Source: Sapria himalayana (Eukaryota > Streptophyta > Magnoliopsida > Malpighiales > Rafflesiaceae). Taken from it: a stretch of DNA of 64,000 nucleotides. Below are positions 38,601-50,900 of the stretch, piece after piece. A program made the translations under genes and the position numbers. Every line of letters starts with the position of its first letter. Positions within the stretch are counted from its first letter, which is position 1. Where the stretch lies: NCBI GenBank assembly GCA_029783825.1, contig JAREIK010005929.1, positions 186,001-250,000 on the forward strand, in the 5' to 3' direction. The notes beneath the pieces were generated by a model, which was given only the letters and a program-made list of their open reading frames with translations, was not told where the DNA came from and did not search any database.

Positions 38601-41461
38601 CATATTTAAAAAAAATTTAAAAATTGATTTATTTTCAAAGTTTATAACCTTCAAAAATGAGAAAAAATAACAAAAATAAATTTTTTGTTATATCATTGTT
38701 TAAAAAAAAATTATTACCCATTAAATGCCAAAATACATAAATATCTAAACTTCTAAACCTCGAAGCTCATAATTACTTAAACCTTTAAACTCGTAACCTT
38801 AAATATAATTTAAATAATTTATAGAAATATTAGTTACAAAATAAATTATGAGTGATACAAATATAATTTAAATAACATATTTTTTATCAAAAAAAGATAT
38901 AAGCTTATAAAATAATGCAAAAACTAAAAAAAATTATTATTTAGTAATAAATTTTACTTTGATTTTGAATTATTTTAGGTTTTTTAATTATATTTTAATT
39001 TATATCTATCATATTAATAATAGTTTATTAATTTATTTTTTGATATAATATCTATCAATAAAATTGTTTATATTTAGTTTATATTATATATAGTTATAAT
39101 ATTTATTAATACTAAATATTGTATTCACATTTTTAAAAAAATTTAAAATTAATATATTTTCAAATGTTATAACCTTTGAAAATGTGAAAAAATAACAATA
39201 ATAATTTTTTTGTTATTTCATTGTTTTAATAAATCCTATAAACCACTAAATGCCTAATTACTTAAATCAATAACTTCTAAATCTCGAAAACCATAAAAAG
39301 ATGTTAATTTTAAACCGGTATACCCTAAATAATAAATAATAAATCTCAATATTATTAATTTTCATTATAATTTAAAATATTCATTTTAATTATTTATTCA
39401 TTTATTTTTATATAATTATTAATTACAGAATAAATTGAGTTATACAAATATACTTTATATAATTATTTTTCATCAAAAAAATATAGATAAGCTTTTAAAA
39501 AAAAATTTCAAAACAAAAAATTATTATATAGTAATATATTTTGCTTTATTTCTGAATCATTTTAGGTTTTGTAATTATATTTAAATTTATATCTATCTTA
39601 TTAATAATAGATTATTAATTTATTGTTTGATCATTATTAGAATATTTATAAATAAAAATATTTATATTGAATTTATATGATGTATAAATATACTGATTAT
39701 TATAACTAAATATAGTATTCACTTTTGAAAAAAAATTAAAAATTTTTATATTTTCAAAGGTTATAACCTTTTCATTATAAATTTTAATTTATTCAATATA
39801 AATTTAAAATTAAAAATTTATTCAGTATAAATTTAAATTTTTATTTTAATTATTTATCAGTTTATTTTTATAGAAATATTAATTACAAAATAAATTATTA
39901 GTGATACAGATCTAATTTAAATTAAAACAGTATCCCTAAATAATAAATAATAAATCTCATTTTTTTCTTTATAATTTTAAATATTTATTATAATTATTTA
40001 TTTGTTTATTTATATAAAAATATTAATTACAAAATAAATTGAGCTAGACAAAAATAATTTATATAAATTATTTTTCATCAAAAAATTATAGATAAACTTT
40101 TTAAAAGAAAAAAAATTTTCAAAACAAAAAATTATTATATAGTAATATATTTTGCTTTGTTTCTTAATCATTTTAGGTTTTGTAAATATATTTTAATTGA
40201 AATCTATCTTATTAATAATAGATTATTAATTTATTTTTTGATCATTATTATAATATTTATCAATAAAATTGTTTATATTGAATTTAGATAAAATATATTT
40301 ATAAAGATTATTATAACTAAATATTATATTTACATTTGAAAATAATTGAAAAATTATTATATTTTTAAAGGTTATCATCTTTGAAAATGAGATAAAATCA
40401 CAAAAATAATTTTTATTTTATTTTATTATTTATATAAAACCTATAAACTTCTAAAAGCCTAAATGCTTAAATCATTAAACTCCTAAACCCCAAAACCCAA
40501 AACCCCTTAAATAATTAAACATTTAAACCATCTTTAAAGGTTTAAGAATTTTTAAATAATATTTAAATATCTATCAATAAATAATAGTTTATTAAATTAT
40601 TTTTTTATCATTCTTATATTTATATTTATATTTAGTTTATTAATATCTATCAATAAAATTGTTTATTTTTATTTTACATGATATATAATTATTATGTTTA
40701 TTATAACTAAATATTATATCCACATTTGAAAAATATTTAGAAATTATTATATTTATAAAGGTTATAACCTTCAAAATTGATAAAAAATTTGAAAAATAAT
40801 TTTTTTGTTATTTTATTATTTAAATAAAACATATAAACTACTAAATGTTTAAACACTTGAATCACTAACTTCCTAAATATTTAAACCATTAAACTGGTAT
40901 ACCCTAAATAATTAATCATAAATCTCATTTTTATTTGTATTCATTATAATTTTAATATTCATTTTAATTATTATTAGTTTATTTTAATAGAAATATTAAT
41001 TGCAAAATAAAATTATGAATGAAACAAATATAATTTAAATAATTTATCTTCATCAAAAAAATCTATAAGCTTATAAAAAGAATCAAAAATTTAAAAATCA
41101 AAAATTATTATTTTGTAATATTTTTCACTTTGAATTTGAATCGTTTTAGGTTTTGCAAATATATTTTAATTAATATCTATCTTTTTAATAATAGTTTATT
41201 AATCTATTATATGATCAGTATTATAATATTGATCAATAAAATTATTTATATTGAATTTACATGATATTTAATTTTTATGATTATTATAAATAAGTTTTAT
41301 ATTAACAATTGAAAAAAAATTAAAAATTATAATATTTTCAATGGTTATAACCTTGAAAATGAGAAAAAATCATAAAAATTATTTTTTTGTTATTTAATTA
41401 TTTAAATAAAACCTATAAACCACAAAATACTTAATTAGTTAAATTACTAAACTCCTAAACC
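35611..41461 (-). repeat. AT-rich satellite array, reverse, ~5.9 kb
   Basis: About nine reverse monomers with palindrome cores near 36130, 36868, 37460 (decayed), 38055, 38645, 39170, 39768, 40375, 40755 and 41345. The first eight bases (35611-35618) are the right copy of the hAT target duplication. CCATCTTTAAAGG at about 40,529 marks the ~1 kb flank shared with block copies 2 and 5. The core near 39,768 is half-deleted and joined to a CAGTATAAATTTAAA part. No gene is seen. Confidence 0.92.
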
Positions 41462-42715
41462 CTGATACTACTGCACCACACACACATGGCGATGGACCAA
41501 AGTACACACGTGCACATATTCTTTTCCATTTTGGTGTAGAATTTAGAGGGGCCAGCAAGTCCTGGAAGCAGCCAGAATATGGGCCACCAGCTTATAGAGG
41601 GCCCCACTAGCAAGCCTGTAATATAACATTCAGAAAACTGACGAGACTGAGCAAAGTGGTCGGGAGTAAACCCAGGAGTAGCTAGGAGTGGGTCCAACTA
41701 GCCCGATCAGGCAGCATAGAGGGCCACCCAACTACCACCCAAGAGGAGTAGCGGCTAATCCATGATTAATTAGAGAGCCGAAAAAATCCGTAGCATCACC
41801 AAGCAGGGCCAGTAAGCAATGGAGTCAAGACCAGCCACACGGGACCGAAAGATTCAAACTTGTCATTTATGTTTGTAGTCTTATTTGTATTTTGGACTTT
41901 GTATGCACCATGTACTTGTAGAGACGGATAATGACATACTCAAACACACAATCTTGTCTGTTCTCTATGTAGCATGCAATGAGGGCAACTGGACCCTTGA
42001 GTATCTCTAAGAGCGGCCCACTAATGCATTTTGCAAATACACATTAGGTGATGCTACACACCCGAGAGCAGAAGACCCATCTTTATAGCATTTTGTTATC
42101 TTACTTGTATTCTAGCTTGGTTGTATGCGTAGATAATTAGACTATGAGATGGACCTCATCACACATGTACACTGATGCATGCATATTTTTTGATATTTTG
42201 TCGGTGCAACATACAGCCACTTCTTGGAGTTCATGGAGGAAGCATTCTAACCCAAGAGATACTCTTTTGAGGATCATTGGAGCAAAAGAATGTGGAATTC
42301 AGAGGTGAGAATGAATTTACTAAGTGCCGTAGATATGGACTTGTGGATTTATGGGTATTCAGTTTTACATGTATTCCATTGCATAGCAATGACATAGGCA
42401 AACGCTTGATACTGCATGTCACACACATGCACAATCTTATATTTGCATAGTTTTAATATGGTGGATCATTAAGGTTCCTCCAAATGGCTTGGACAAATTC
42501 GAATGGAAAAGACACAGTGCGCATAATGACTCAATGCCAACTCTAAAGTCTAGGAATGCCAGGTGATTTTAGTTGTATTCGTATGCTTGGAATTATTAGG
42601 CATTATGTTTTTTTATGTATTTTATGCATAGAATCATTAAGGTGCATAGAATTTGGTGGGCTGGCCTAAATTTGTCAGTTTTTTAGTCTCTTTTAAGTTG
42701 TGTGCCTAAATGATA

Positions 42716-42752
42716 AATAAAGTGTGTATTTTCCAAAAAAAAACAAAAAAAA
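42716..42752 (+). terminator. AATAAA plus poly(A) end of segment A (copy 4)
   Basis: AATAAA (42716-42721) is followed 13 nt later by an A-rich run (42735-42752) broken by one C. It then passes straight into CCATAAACCCTAAAC. In copy 5 the same signal is at 62328-62333 with poly(A) at 62347-62365. The layout fits a polyadenylated RNA copied into DNA at a telomere-like site. Confidence 0.55.
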
Positions 42753-42835
42753 CCATAAACCCTAAACTTTAAATCCTATACCTAAACCATAAACTATAAC
42801 CCTAATCCATAAACCCTAATTCCTAAATCTCCTGT
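42753..42835 (-). repeat. Degenerate telomere-like tract (CCCTAAA type), copy 4
   Basis: The tract reads in heptamers: CCATAAA, CCCTAAA, CTTTAAA, TCCTATA, CCTAAA, CCATAAA, CTATAA, CCCTAAT, CCATAAA, CCCTAAT, TCCTAAA. About a third are exact or one step from the plant telomere unit. The frame is 7 nt, unlike the 8-nt tracts of the satellite. The same heptamer order is recognisable in copies 2 and 5, so it was amplified with the block. Confidence 0.75.
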
Positions 42836-43940
42836 TTTGCACTTTTATAATCAAATGATTAAGTGTTAAATTTAAATTGAAATTCTCAACTTTTAGGAAT
42901 GTGATAGATTTATCTTTTTGTATATGTAACACAAATTCATGAATCAAGCGGTTAGTTATGGATTCAGTCTCTTTCTTTCTTTAGATTATTGTAGCATTAG
43001 CAATGGTCATGATTGTATATTTTGTCTCTAGAACACAAAATCATATCGATGAAAATATGCCATAACTTGTGTCTTTCTATTGAACATATTGTTATGGCAC
43101 TAAGAATGACAATGAATACATATTTAATAACTATGATACTGGGTCATAGTATTTGATATGATCATAGCTTGTGCATTTTATCTTTATATTGCAAAGTCAT
43201 TGCACTAGGAATGGTTGTAACTTTAGACATTCCTCAAGAGCAAAAGCCATGACCCTAGAAATAGTTAAAGCTCGAGTACTACTCTTTATAAATTTCTATA
43301 GCTAAAATTCTTGGGATTGGTAATATCACACCGGCTTTTTCCGTTGATTTGTGACCTCAAGTGTCAATATGCAATACTAATTTTTTGAGCAATGATTAAA
43401 ACCTTTTATACATTTGAATATGATTCATTTGCACCTTCTTGGGTATTGTGAGCTTGTATACATAACTCATTTAACATAAAAAGAAATAAATGATACTTTT
43501 CATATCCATGAGGATATGAAAAAAAGGCTTAGACATGCAAATAAAATAAAATTTTTGATTCTTATTTAAAGAGAGCCGATACTTCTTGCCCTGGTCAAAC
43601 CACCCTAGGGCTAGTTTGTTCTAATAGGCTACAAGGTGGTTATTTTTTTAGTGGTGAACTATGATTTAAAAAAATTGCTTTGAGTGTGTGCATGAGAGAT
43701 ATTTTAGAAGAAATTACAATATTCAATATAAATAGCATCCTCAACAACTAGCTATTTCAACACATAGGGGTACAACTTTGGTTTAGTCTGTTAGCGTAAT
43801 GAGTCAAATTACCTTTGATAGCCCAGTGATTCAACATCAAACATGATGAGACATTATAGAGATAAAGTAAAAGCTTCTATTATTTTGGTTAGAGCTTTAG
43901 CAATCATTCTAGAATTGTGAGAGGCAAAATAAATTATTTT
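42836..43940 (-). repeat. Segment C of block copy 4, unknown sequence
   Basis: This is homologous to 9110-10221, 28625-29633 and 62451-63562. No domain, tRNA or transposon end is recognisable. It has A/T-rich starts and ends, with a central part built on CATGA and CATTCCTA words. Confidence 0.6.
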
Positions 43941-46900
43941 AATTATTCAGTGTAATTTTAATTTTTATTTTAATTATCTATTAGTTTATTTTTATAGAAA
44001 TATTAATTACAAAATAAATAATTAGAGAGATATATCTAATTTTAATTAAACCGGTATATCCTAAATAATAAAAATAAATTTCATTTTTTTTTTCATTTTA
44101 ATTTTAAATATTCAAATTTAATTATTTATTTGTTTATTTTTATATAAATATTAATTACAAAATAAATTATGAGTTACAAAAATATAATTTATATAAATTA
44201 TTTTTCATCAAAATAATATAGATAAACTTTTTAAAAGAAAAAAAAAATTCAAAACAAAAAATTAATATATTGTAATATATTTTGCATTGCTTCTGAATCA
44301 TTTTACATTTTGTAATTATATTATAATTGATATCTATCTTATTAATAATAGATTATTAATCTATTTTTTGATCATTATTAGAATATTTATCAATAAAATA
44401 GTTTATATTGAATTTATATGATATATAAATATAATGATTATTATAACTAAATATTGAATTCACTTTTAAAAAAGTTTTAAAAATTATTATATATTCAAAG
44501 TTTATAACCTTAAAAACTGATAAAAAATAATAAAAATAAATTTTTTGTTATTTCTTTTTTTTAAATAAAACCTATAAATCATTAAATGCTTACTTACTTA
44601 AATCATTAAGCTCATAAATCTCAAAACCCCTAAATACATAAACCTTTTAACAGCAATATACTACTTAATAAATAATAAATCTTATTTTTATTTCTATTTA
44701 TTATAATTTTAAATATTCATTTTAATTATTTATAGTTTAATTTTTTTGTAAAATTTATTACAAAATAATTTTCGAGTGAGATAGATATTATTTAAATAAT
44801 TTATTTAAAAAAAATATAAGCTTATAAAAAGAAGAAATATATAAAAATTAAATATTATTTTTTAGTAATATATTTTGATTTGAATTTGAATCATTTTGTG
44901 TTATATAAATATATTTTAATTAATATTTATATTATAAATAATAGTTTATTAATTTAATTTTTGATCATTATTATAATATCTATCATTAAAATTATTTATA
45001 TTGAATTTATATGATATATAATTAGTAGGATTAATATAATTATACATGGTATTCACATTTCAAAAAATTTTAAAAATTATTTTATTTTCAAAGGTTACCT
45101 TTGAAAATCAGAAAAATCAAAAAAAAATTTTATTTTTATTATATAGATAAAACCTCTAAACCACTAAAAGCCTAAAAACAAAAATTGCTAAACATCTAAA
45201 CGACAAAACCTCTAAATAATTTAACCATTAAACGGGTATACTATATATAATAAATAATAAATCTCATTTTTATTTGTATTCATTTTAATTTTAAACATAC
45301 ATCTTAATTATTTATTAGTTTATTTTTATAGAAATATAAATTAAAAAAATAAATTATTAGTGAGACAAATATAATTAAAAAATTTATTTTTGATCAAAAA
45401 ATATATAAGAATATAAATGGATACAAAAATTTAAAAATTTAAAATTAATATTTATTTAAATATTTCACTTTGATTTTGAATCATTTTAGGTTTTGCAAAT
45501 ATATTTTAAACAATATTTATCTTATTAATAATTTTTTATTATCTTTTATGATCATTATTATAATATATACCAATAAAATAATTTATATAGAATTTATATG
45601 ATATTTAATTATTATGATTATTAACTTCATATTGTATTCACTTTTCAAAAATAAATTAAAAATTATTATATTTTCAAAGGTTATAAGCTTTAAAAATTAG
45701 AAAAAATAACAAAAATACTTTTATTTTATTTTATTTTTAAATAAAACCTATAAACTACTAAATGACTAAATACTAAAATGACTAAACTCCTAATCACCGA
45801 AGCTCATAAATACTCAAAATATTAAATTAGTATAGTCTAAATAATAAATCATAATTCTCATTTTTATTAGTATTCATTATAATTTTAATTATTTTTTAGT
45901 TTATTTTTATAGAAATATTAATTACAAAATAAATAATGAGTGAGACAGATATAATTTAAATAAATTATTTTTTATGAAAAAAAATAAGCTCATAAAAATA
46001 AACAAAATAAATTAGTTTTTATTAGTATTCATTATTATTATAGAATTATAAATTAAAAATAAATTTTGAGTAAGACAAATATAATTTAAATAATTTATTT
46101 TTAAAAACAAAAATATAAACTTATAAAAAAAGCAAAACATTAAAAAGAAATTATTTTTTAGTAATATATTTTACTTTGATTTTAAATAAATTTTGATTTT
46201 GCAAATATATTTTAAATAATATCTATCTTATTAAAAATAATTTATTAAAATTTTTTCGATCATTATTATAATATCTAACAATGTAATTATTTATATTGAA
46301 TTTAAATGACTTATAATTATTAAAATTATTATAACTTAATATTATATTTACATTTTAAAAAAATTTAAAAATTATTAAATTTTCAAATGTTATAACCTTT
46401 GAAAATGTGAAAAAATATCAAAAATAATTTTTTTGTTATTTCATTATTTAAATAAAACCTATAAACCACTAAATTCCTAAAAACATAAATCACTAAACTT
46501 CTAAACGATAAAACCTCTAAATACTTAAAACATTAAACTGGTATACATTAATAATAATTCATATATCTCATTTTAATTTTGATTCAGTATATTTTTATAT
46601 TTTTATTTTAATTATTTATTAGTATATAATTATTGAAATATTATTTACAAAATAAATTATTAATGAGACAGATATAATTTAAATTAAATGGTATACACTA
46701 AATAATAAAGAATAAATCTCATTTTTTTTCATTATAATTTTAAATATTCATTTTAATTATTTATTTGTTTATTTTTATTAAATATTAATTAAAAAAATAA
46801 ATTATGAGTTAGACAAATATAATTTATAGAAAATTATTTTTAATCAAAAAATATAGATAAAATTTTTTAAATAAAAAAAATTTCAAAACAAAAAATTATT

Positions 46901-47433
46901 ATATAGTAATATATTTTGGTTTGCTTATGAATCATTTTTTGTTTGGTAATTATATTTTAATTGATATCTCTCTTATTAATAATAGATTATTAATTTATTT
47001 TTTGATCATTATTTGAATATTAATCACTAAAATTATTTATATTGAATTTATATGATATATAAATATAATGATTATTATAACTAAATATTGAATTGGCTTT
47101 TGAAAAAAATTTAAAAATTATTATATTTCAAAGGTTAACCTTTGAAAATACAAAAAATAATAAAAATAAATTTTTATTTATTTTAATTTTTAAATAAATC
47201 CTATAAACCACTAAATGAATACACAATTAAATCAGTATACTCCTAAACTCCGTAATACCGAAATACATAAACCATTAAACCACTATATAATACATAATAA
47301 TTAATAAATCTAATTTTTATTTTTATTTATTATAATTTTAAATATTTATTTAATTATTTATTAGTTTATTTTTATAGAAATATTTATTATAAAATAAATT
47401 ATTGGTAAGACAAATATAATTTAAATTAAACTA
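43941..47433 (-). repeat. AT-rich satellite array, reverse, ~3.5 kb
   Basis: About six reverse monomers with cores near 44505, 45092 (shortened to GGTTACC), 45680, 46389 and 47130 (shortened to GGTTAACC). A rearranged stretch with repeated TTATTAGTATTCATTA phrases lies at about 45,840-46,060. No gene is seen. Confidence 0.92.
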
Positions 47434-47442
47434 GTATACCCT
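47434..47442. repeat. Direct repeat flanking the GC-rich element, left copy
   Basis: GTATACCCT, then A, at 47434-47443 is repeated at 47918-47927. It is normal satellite sequence (the GTATACCCTAAATAATAAA part of the monomer) duplicated on each side of the insert. This is consistent with an 8-10 bp target-site duplication. Confidence 0.75.
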
Positions 47443-47917
47443 AGAGGTGTCAAATGGGCCGGGCAGGGCTTGCCCGAATTTTTTGAGCACGAGCGTGCCG
47501 CCGTGCCGTGCCGGGCCCGGCTAGGAACGCTTTAAAATAGGCGGGCCCGTCCAAGCACGCTTTAAAATAGCCGGGCCCGGCACGTCCCGCAGCCACGGCG
47601 GGACGTGCCGTGGCTTGCCGAGCCCGCTCGGGCTTGCATGTCCGTACGGGTCAGGATTCGGGGGGATCGCGGGTCAGGTCAAATAAGACCCGACCCGCGG
47701 TCTTTTTTGGGGAGGGGCCATCGTGGGGTCGGGCTCACGGGACACCCGGCACGGGACAAACCAGTGCCGGTGTGCCGTGCCGCGGGCCGAACCGTGCCGG
47801 GTCAGGCATGGCACGGCACGGGCCAGGCAAGGCACGGCACGGCTCGTGCCTAACCTAGGCACGTAATTTTTCCGTGCCGGGCTGGCCCAGGCACGGCTGA
47901 ACCGTGCCCTGCCTCGT
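47443..47917. mobile_element. GC-rich non-autonomous transposon (~475 bp, hAT-like MITE)
   Basis: This abrupt GC-rich island in an AT-rich array starts (T)AGAGGTGTCAAATGGGCC. It ends near CCTGCCTCGT, so the termini are weak inverted repeats (GAGGTG/TGCCTC). The interior is a crowd of CCGTGCC/GGCACGG words and a direct duplication of CGCTTTAAAATAG followed by GCGGGCCCG or CCGGGCCCG (47529-47580). Starts of the form TAGAGGTGTCAA with GGGCC following are typical of plant hAT-type short elements. Overlapping frames of 82-91 codons on both strands are artefacts of GC-rich repetition. Confidence 0.75.
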
Positions 47918-50900
47918 GTATACCCTAAATAATAAAAAATAAATATCATTTTTTTCCATTATAATTTTAAATATTCAGTTTAATATTTATTTGTTTATTT
48001 TTATATAAATATTAATTACAATATAAATTATGAGTTAGCCAAATATAATTTATATAAATTATTTTTGATCAAAAAAATATAGATAAACTTTTAAAAAGAA
48101 AAAAAAATTTGAAAACAAAAAATTATATTATAGTAATATATTTTGCTTTGCTTCTGAATCATTTTTGGTTTTGTAATTATATTTTAATTGATATCTATCT
48201 TATAAATAATAGATTATTATTTTATTTTTTGATAATTATTAGAATATCTCTCAATAAAATTATTTATATTTAATTTATATGAAATATAAATATAATGATT
48301 ATTATAACTAAATATTGAATTCACTTTAGAAAAAAAAATTAAAAATTATTATATTTTCAATGGTTATAACCTTTGAAAATATCAAAAAATAATAAAAATT
48401 AATTTTTTGTTTTTTATTTTTTAAATAAAACATATAAACCACTAAATGCATACACAATTAAATCAGTAAACTTTTAAACCTGGTATTACATAAATACATA
48501 ACCCATTAAACCGCTATATAATACATAATAATTAATAAATGTAATTTTTATTTCTATTTATTATAATTTTAAATATTCATTTTAGTTATTTATTAGTTTA
48601 TTTATATAGAAATATTTATTACAAAATAAATTATGAGTGCGACAAATATAATTTAAATAATTTATTTTTAATCAAAAAGGATATATGCGCTTAAAAAAGA
48701 AGTAAAATTTACAAATTAAAAATTATTATTCATTAATATATTTTACTTTAATTTTGAATCAAATTGGGTTTTCTAAATATTTTTAAATTAATATCTATCT
48801 TATTATTAATAGTTTATTAATTTAATTTTTGATCATTATTATATTATCTATCAATAAAATTATTTATATTGAATTTAATTGATATATAATTATTAAAATT
48901 ATTATAACTAAATATTGTATTCACATTTCAAAAAATTATAAATATTATTATATTTTCAAAGGTTATAACCTATGAAATTGACAAAAATTATAGAAACTTT
49001 TTTCGTTATTTTATTTTCTAAATAAAACCAATAAACCACTAAAAGCCTAAAAACATTAATTGCTAAACTCCTAAATGACAAAACCTCTAAATACTTATTC
49101 CATTAAACAGGTATAGATTAATAATAAATCATAAATTTCTTTTTAATTTTTATTAAGTATAATTTTTAATTTTTATTTTAATTATTTATCAGTTTATTTT
49201 TATAGAAATTTTAATTACGCAATAAATTATTAGTGAGACAGATCTAATTTTAATTAAAATAGTATTCCTAAATAATTAATAATAAATCTCATTTTTTTCA
49301 TTATAATTTCAAAAATTCATTTTAATTATTTATTTGTTTATTTATATATAAATATTAATTAAAAAATAAATTGAGCAAGACAAAAATATTTTATATAAAT
49401 TATTTTTCATCGAAAAATTATAGATAAAATTTTTAATAGAAAAAAATTTTCAAAACAAATAATTATTATATAGTAAAATATTTTGCTTTGCTTCTTAATA
49501 ATATTAGGTTTTGTAATTATATTTTAATTGATATCTATCTTATTAATAATAGATTATTAATTTATTTTTTGATCATTATTAGAATATTTATCAATAAAAT
49601 TATTTATATTGAATTTACATGATATATTATTATTAAGATTATTATAACTAAATATTATATTTAGATTTGAAAATAATTTAAAAATTATTTTATTTTTAAA
49701 GGTTATCATCTTTTAAAATAAGATAAAATCACAAAAATAAATTTTTTGTTATTTTATTGTTTATATAAAACCTATAGACAACTAAATGCCTAAACCCTTA
49801 AATCATTAAACTCTTAAAACCCAAAACCCAAAGACCCTTAAATACTTAAACATTTAAACCATCTTTAATGGTTTAAGTATTTATAAATAATAAATAAATA
49901 TCTATCAATAAATAATAGTTTATTAATTTATTTTTTGATCTTTATTATATTTATATTTATATTAAGTTTATTAATATCTATGAATAAACTTGTTTATTTT
50001 TAATTTACATGATATATAATTATTAAGTTTATTATAACTAAATATTGTATTCACATTTGATAAAAATTTAAAAATTATTATATTTATAAAGGTTATAACC
50101 TTCAAATTTGATAAAAAATTGTAAAAATAAATTTATAGTTTTTTCATTATTTAAATAATTATATATTAGTTTATTTTTATTGAACTATTAATTGAAAAAT
50201 AAAATTATGAATGAGACAAATATAATTTAAAAAATTTATCTTCATTAAAAAAATTTATAAGCTTATAAAAAGAATCAAAAATTTAAAAATAAAAAATTAT
50301 TATTTAGTAATATATTTTGCTTTGATTTTAAATCATTTTAGGTTTTGATATTATATTTTAAGTAATATGAATCATATTCATATTAGATTTTTAATTTATT
50401 TTTTGATAATTATTAGAATATCTATCAATAAAATTTTTTATATTGAATTTATATGATATATAATCATTAAGTTTATTATAAATAAATATTGTATTCAATT
50501 TTTTAAAAAATTTTAAAATTATTATATTTTCAAAGGTTATAATCTTAAAAAATGACAAAAAATAATAAAATTAAATTTTTAGTTATTTTATTATTTAAAT
50601 AAAACTTATAGACCATTAAATGATTACTTACTTAAATTAGTAAGCTCATAACCCCCGAAACCCCTAAATACTTAAACATTTTAACATCTATATACTTCTT
50701 AATAAATAATAAATCTTATTTTTATTTCTATTTATTATAATTTTAAATATTTATTTTAATTATTTATGGTTTATTATTTAGAAAAATTAATTACAAAATA
50801 AATTTCGAGTGAGACAAATATTATTTAAATAATTTATTGTTAAACTAAAAAAATATAAGCTTATAAAAAAGACAAATTTAAAAATTATATATTATTATTT

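Larger units (their letters stand above)
41462..43940 (-). repeat. 2.48-kb block, copy 4: full length, reverse
   Basis: This is a complete reverse copy with segment A (41462-42734), poly(A), telomere-like tract and segment C (about 42836-43940). Both satellite junctions match the other copies. The left satellite side (read reversed) also shares the variant AATTTGAATATTT and the phrase TATATTATTTTGATGA with copy 2, so flank and block share ancestry. Relative to copies 1 and 2 it has scattered substitutions and a break in the 91-codon frame (only 67 codons remain, 42231-42434). Confidence 0.85.

Noticed and set aside
47605..47949. Overlapping 82-91 codon frames in the GC-rich island
   Set aside because: They lie in three frames on both strands, are rich in R/G/A/P from repeated GGCACGG words, and one runs into flanking satellite. 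They are by-products of composition.
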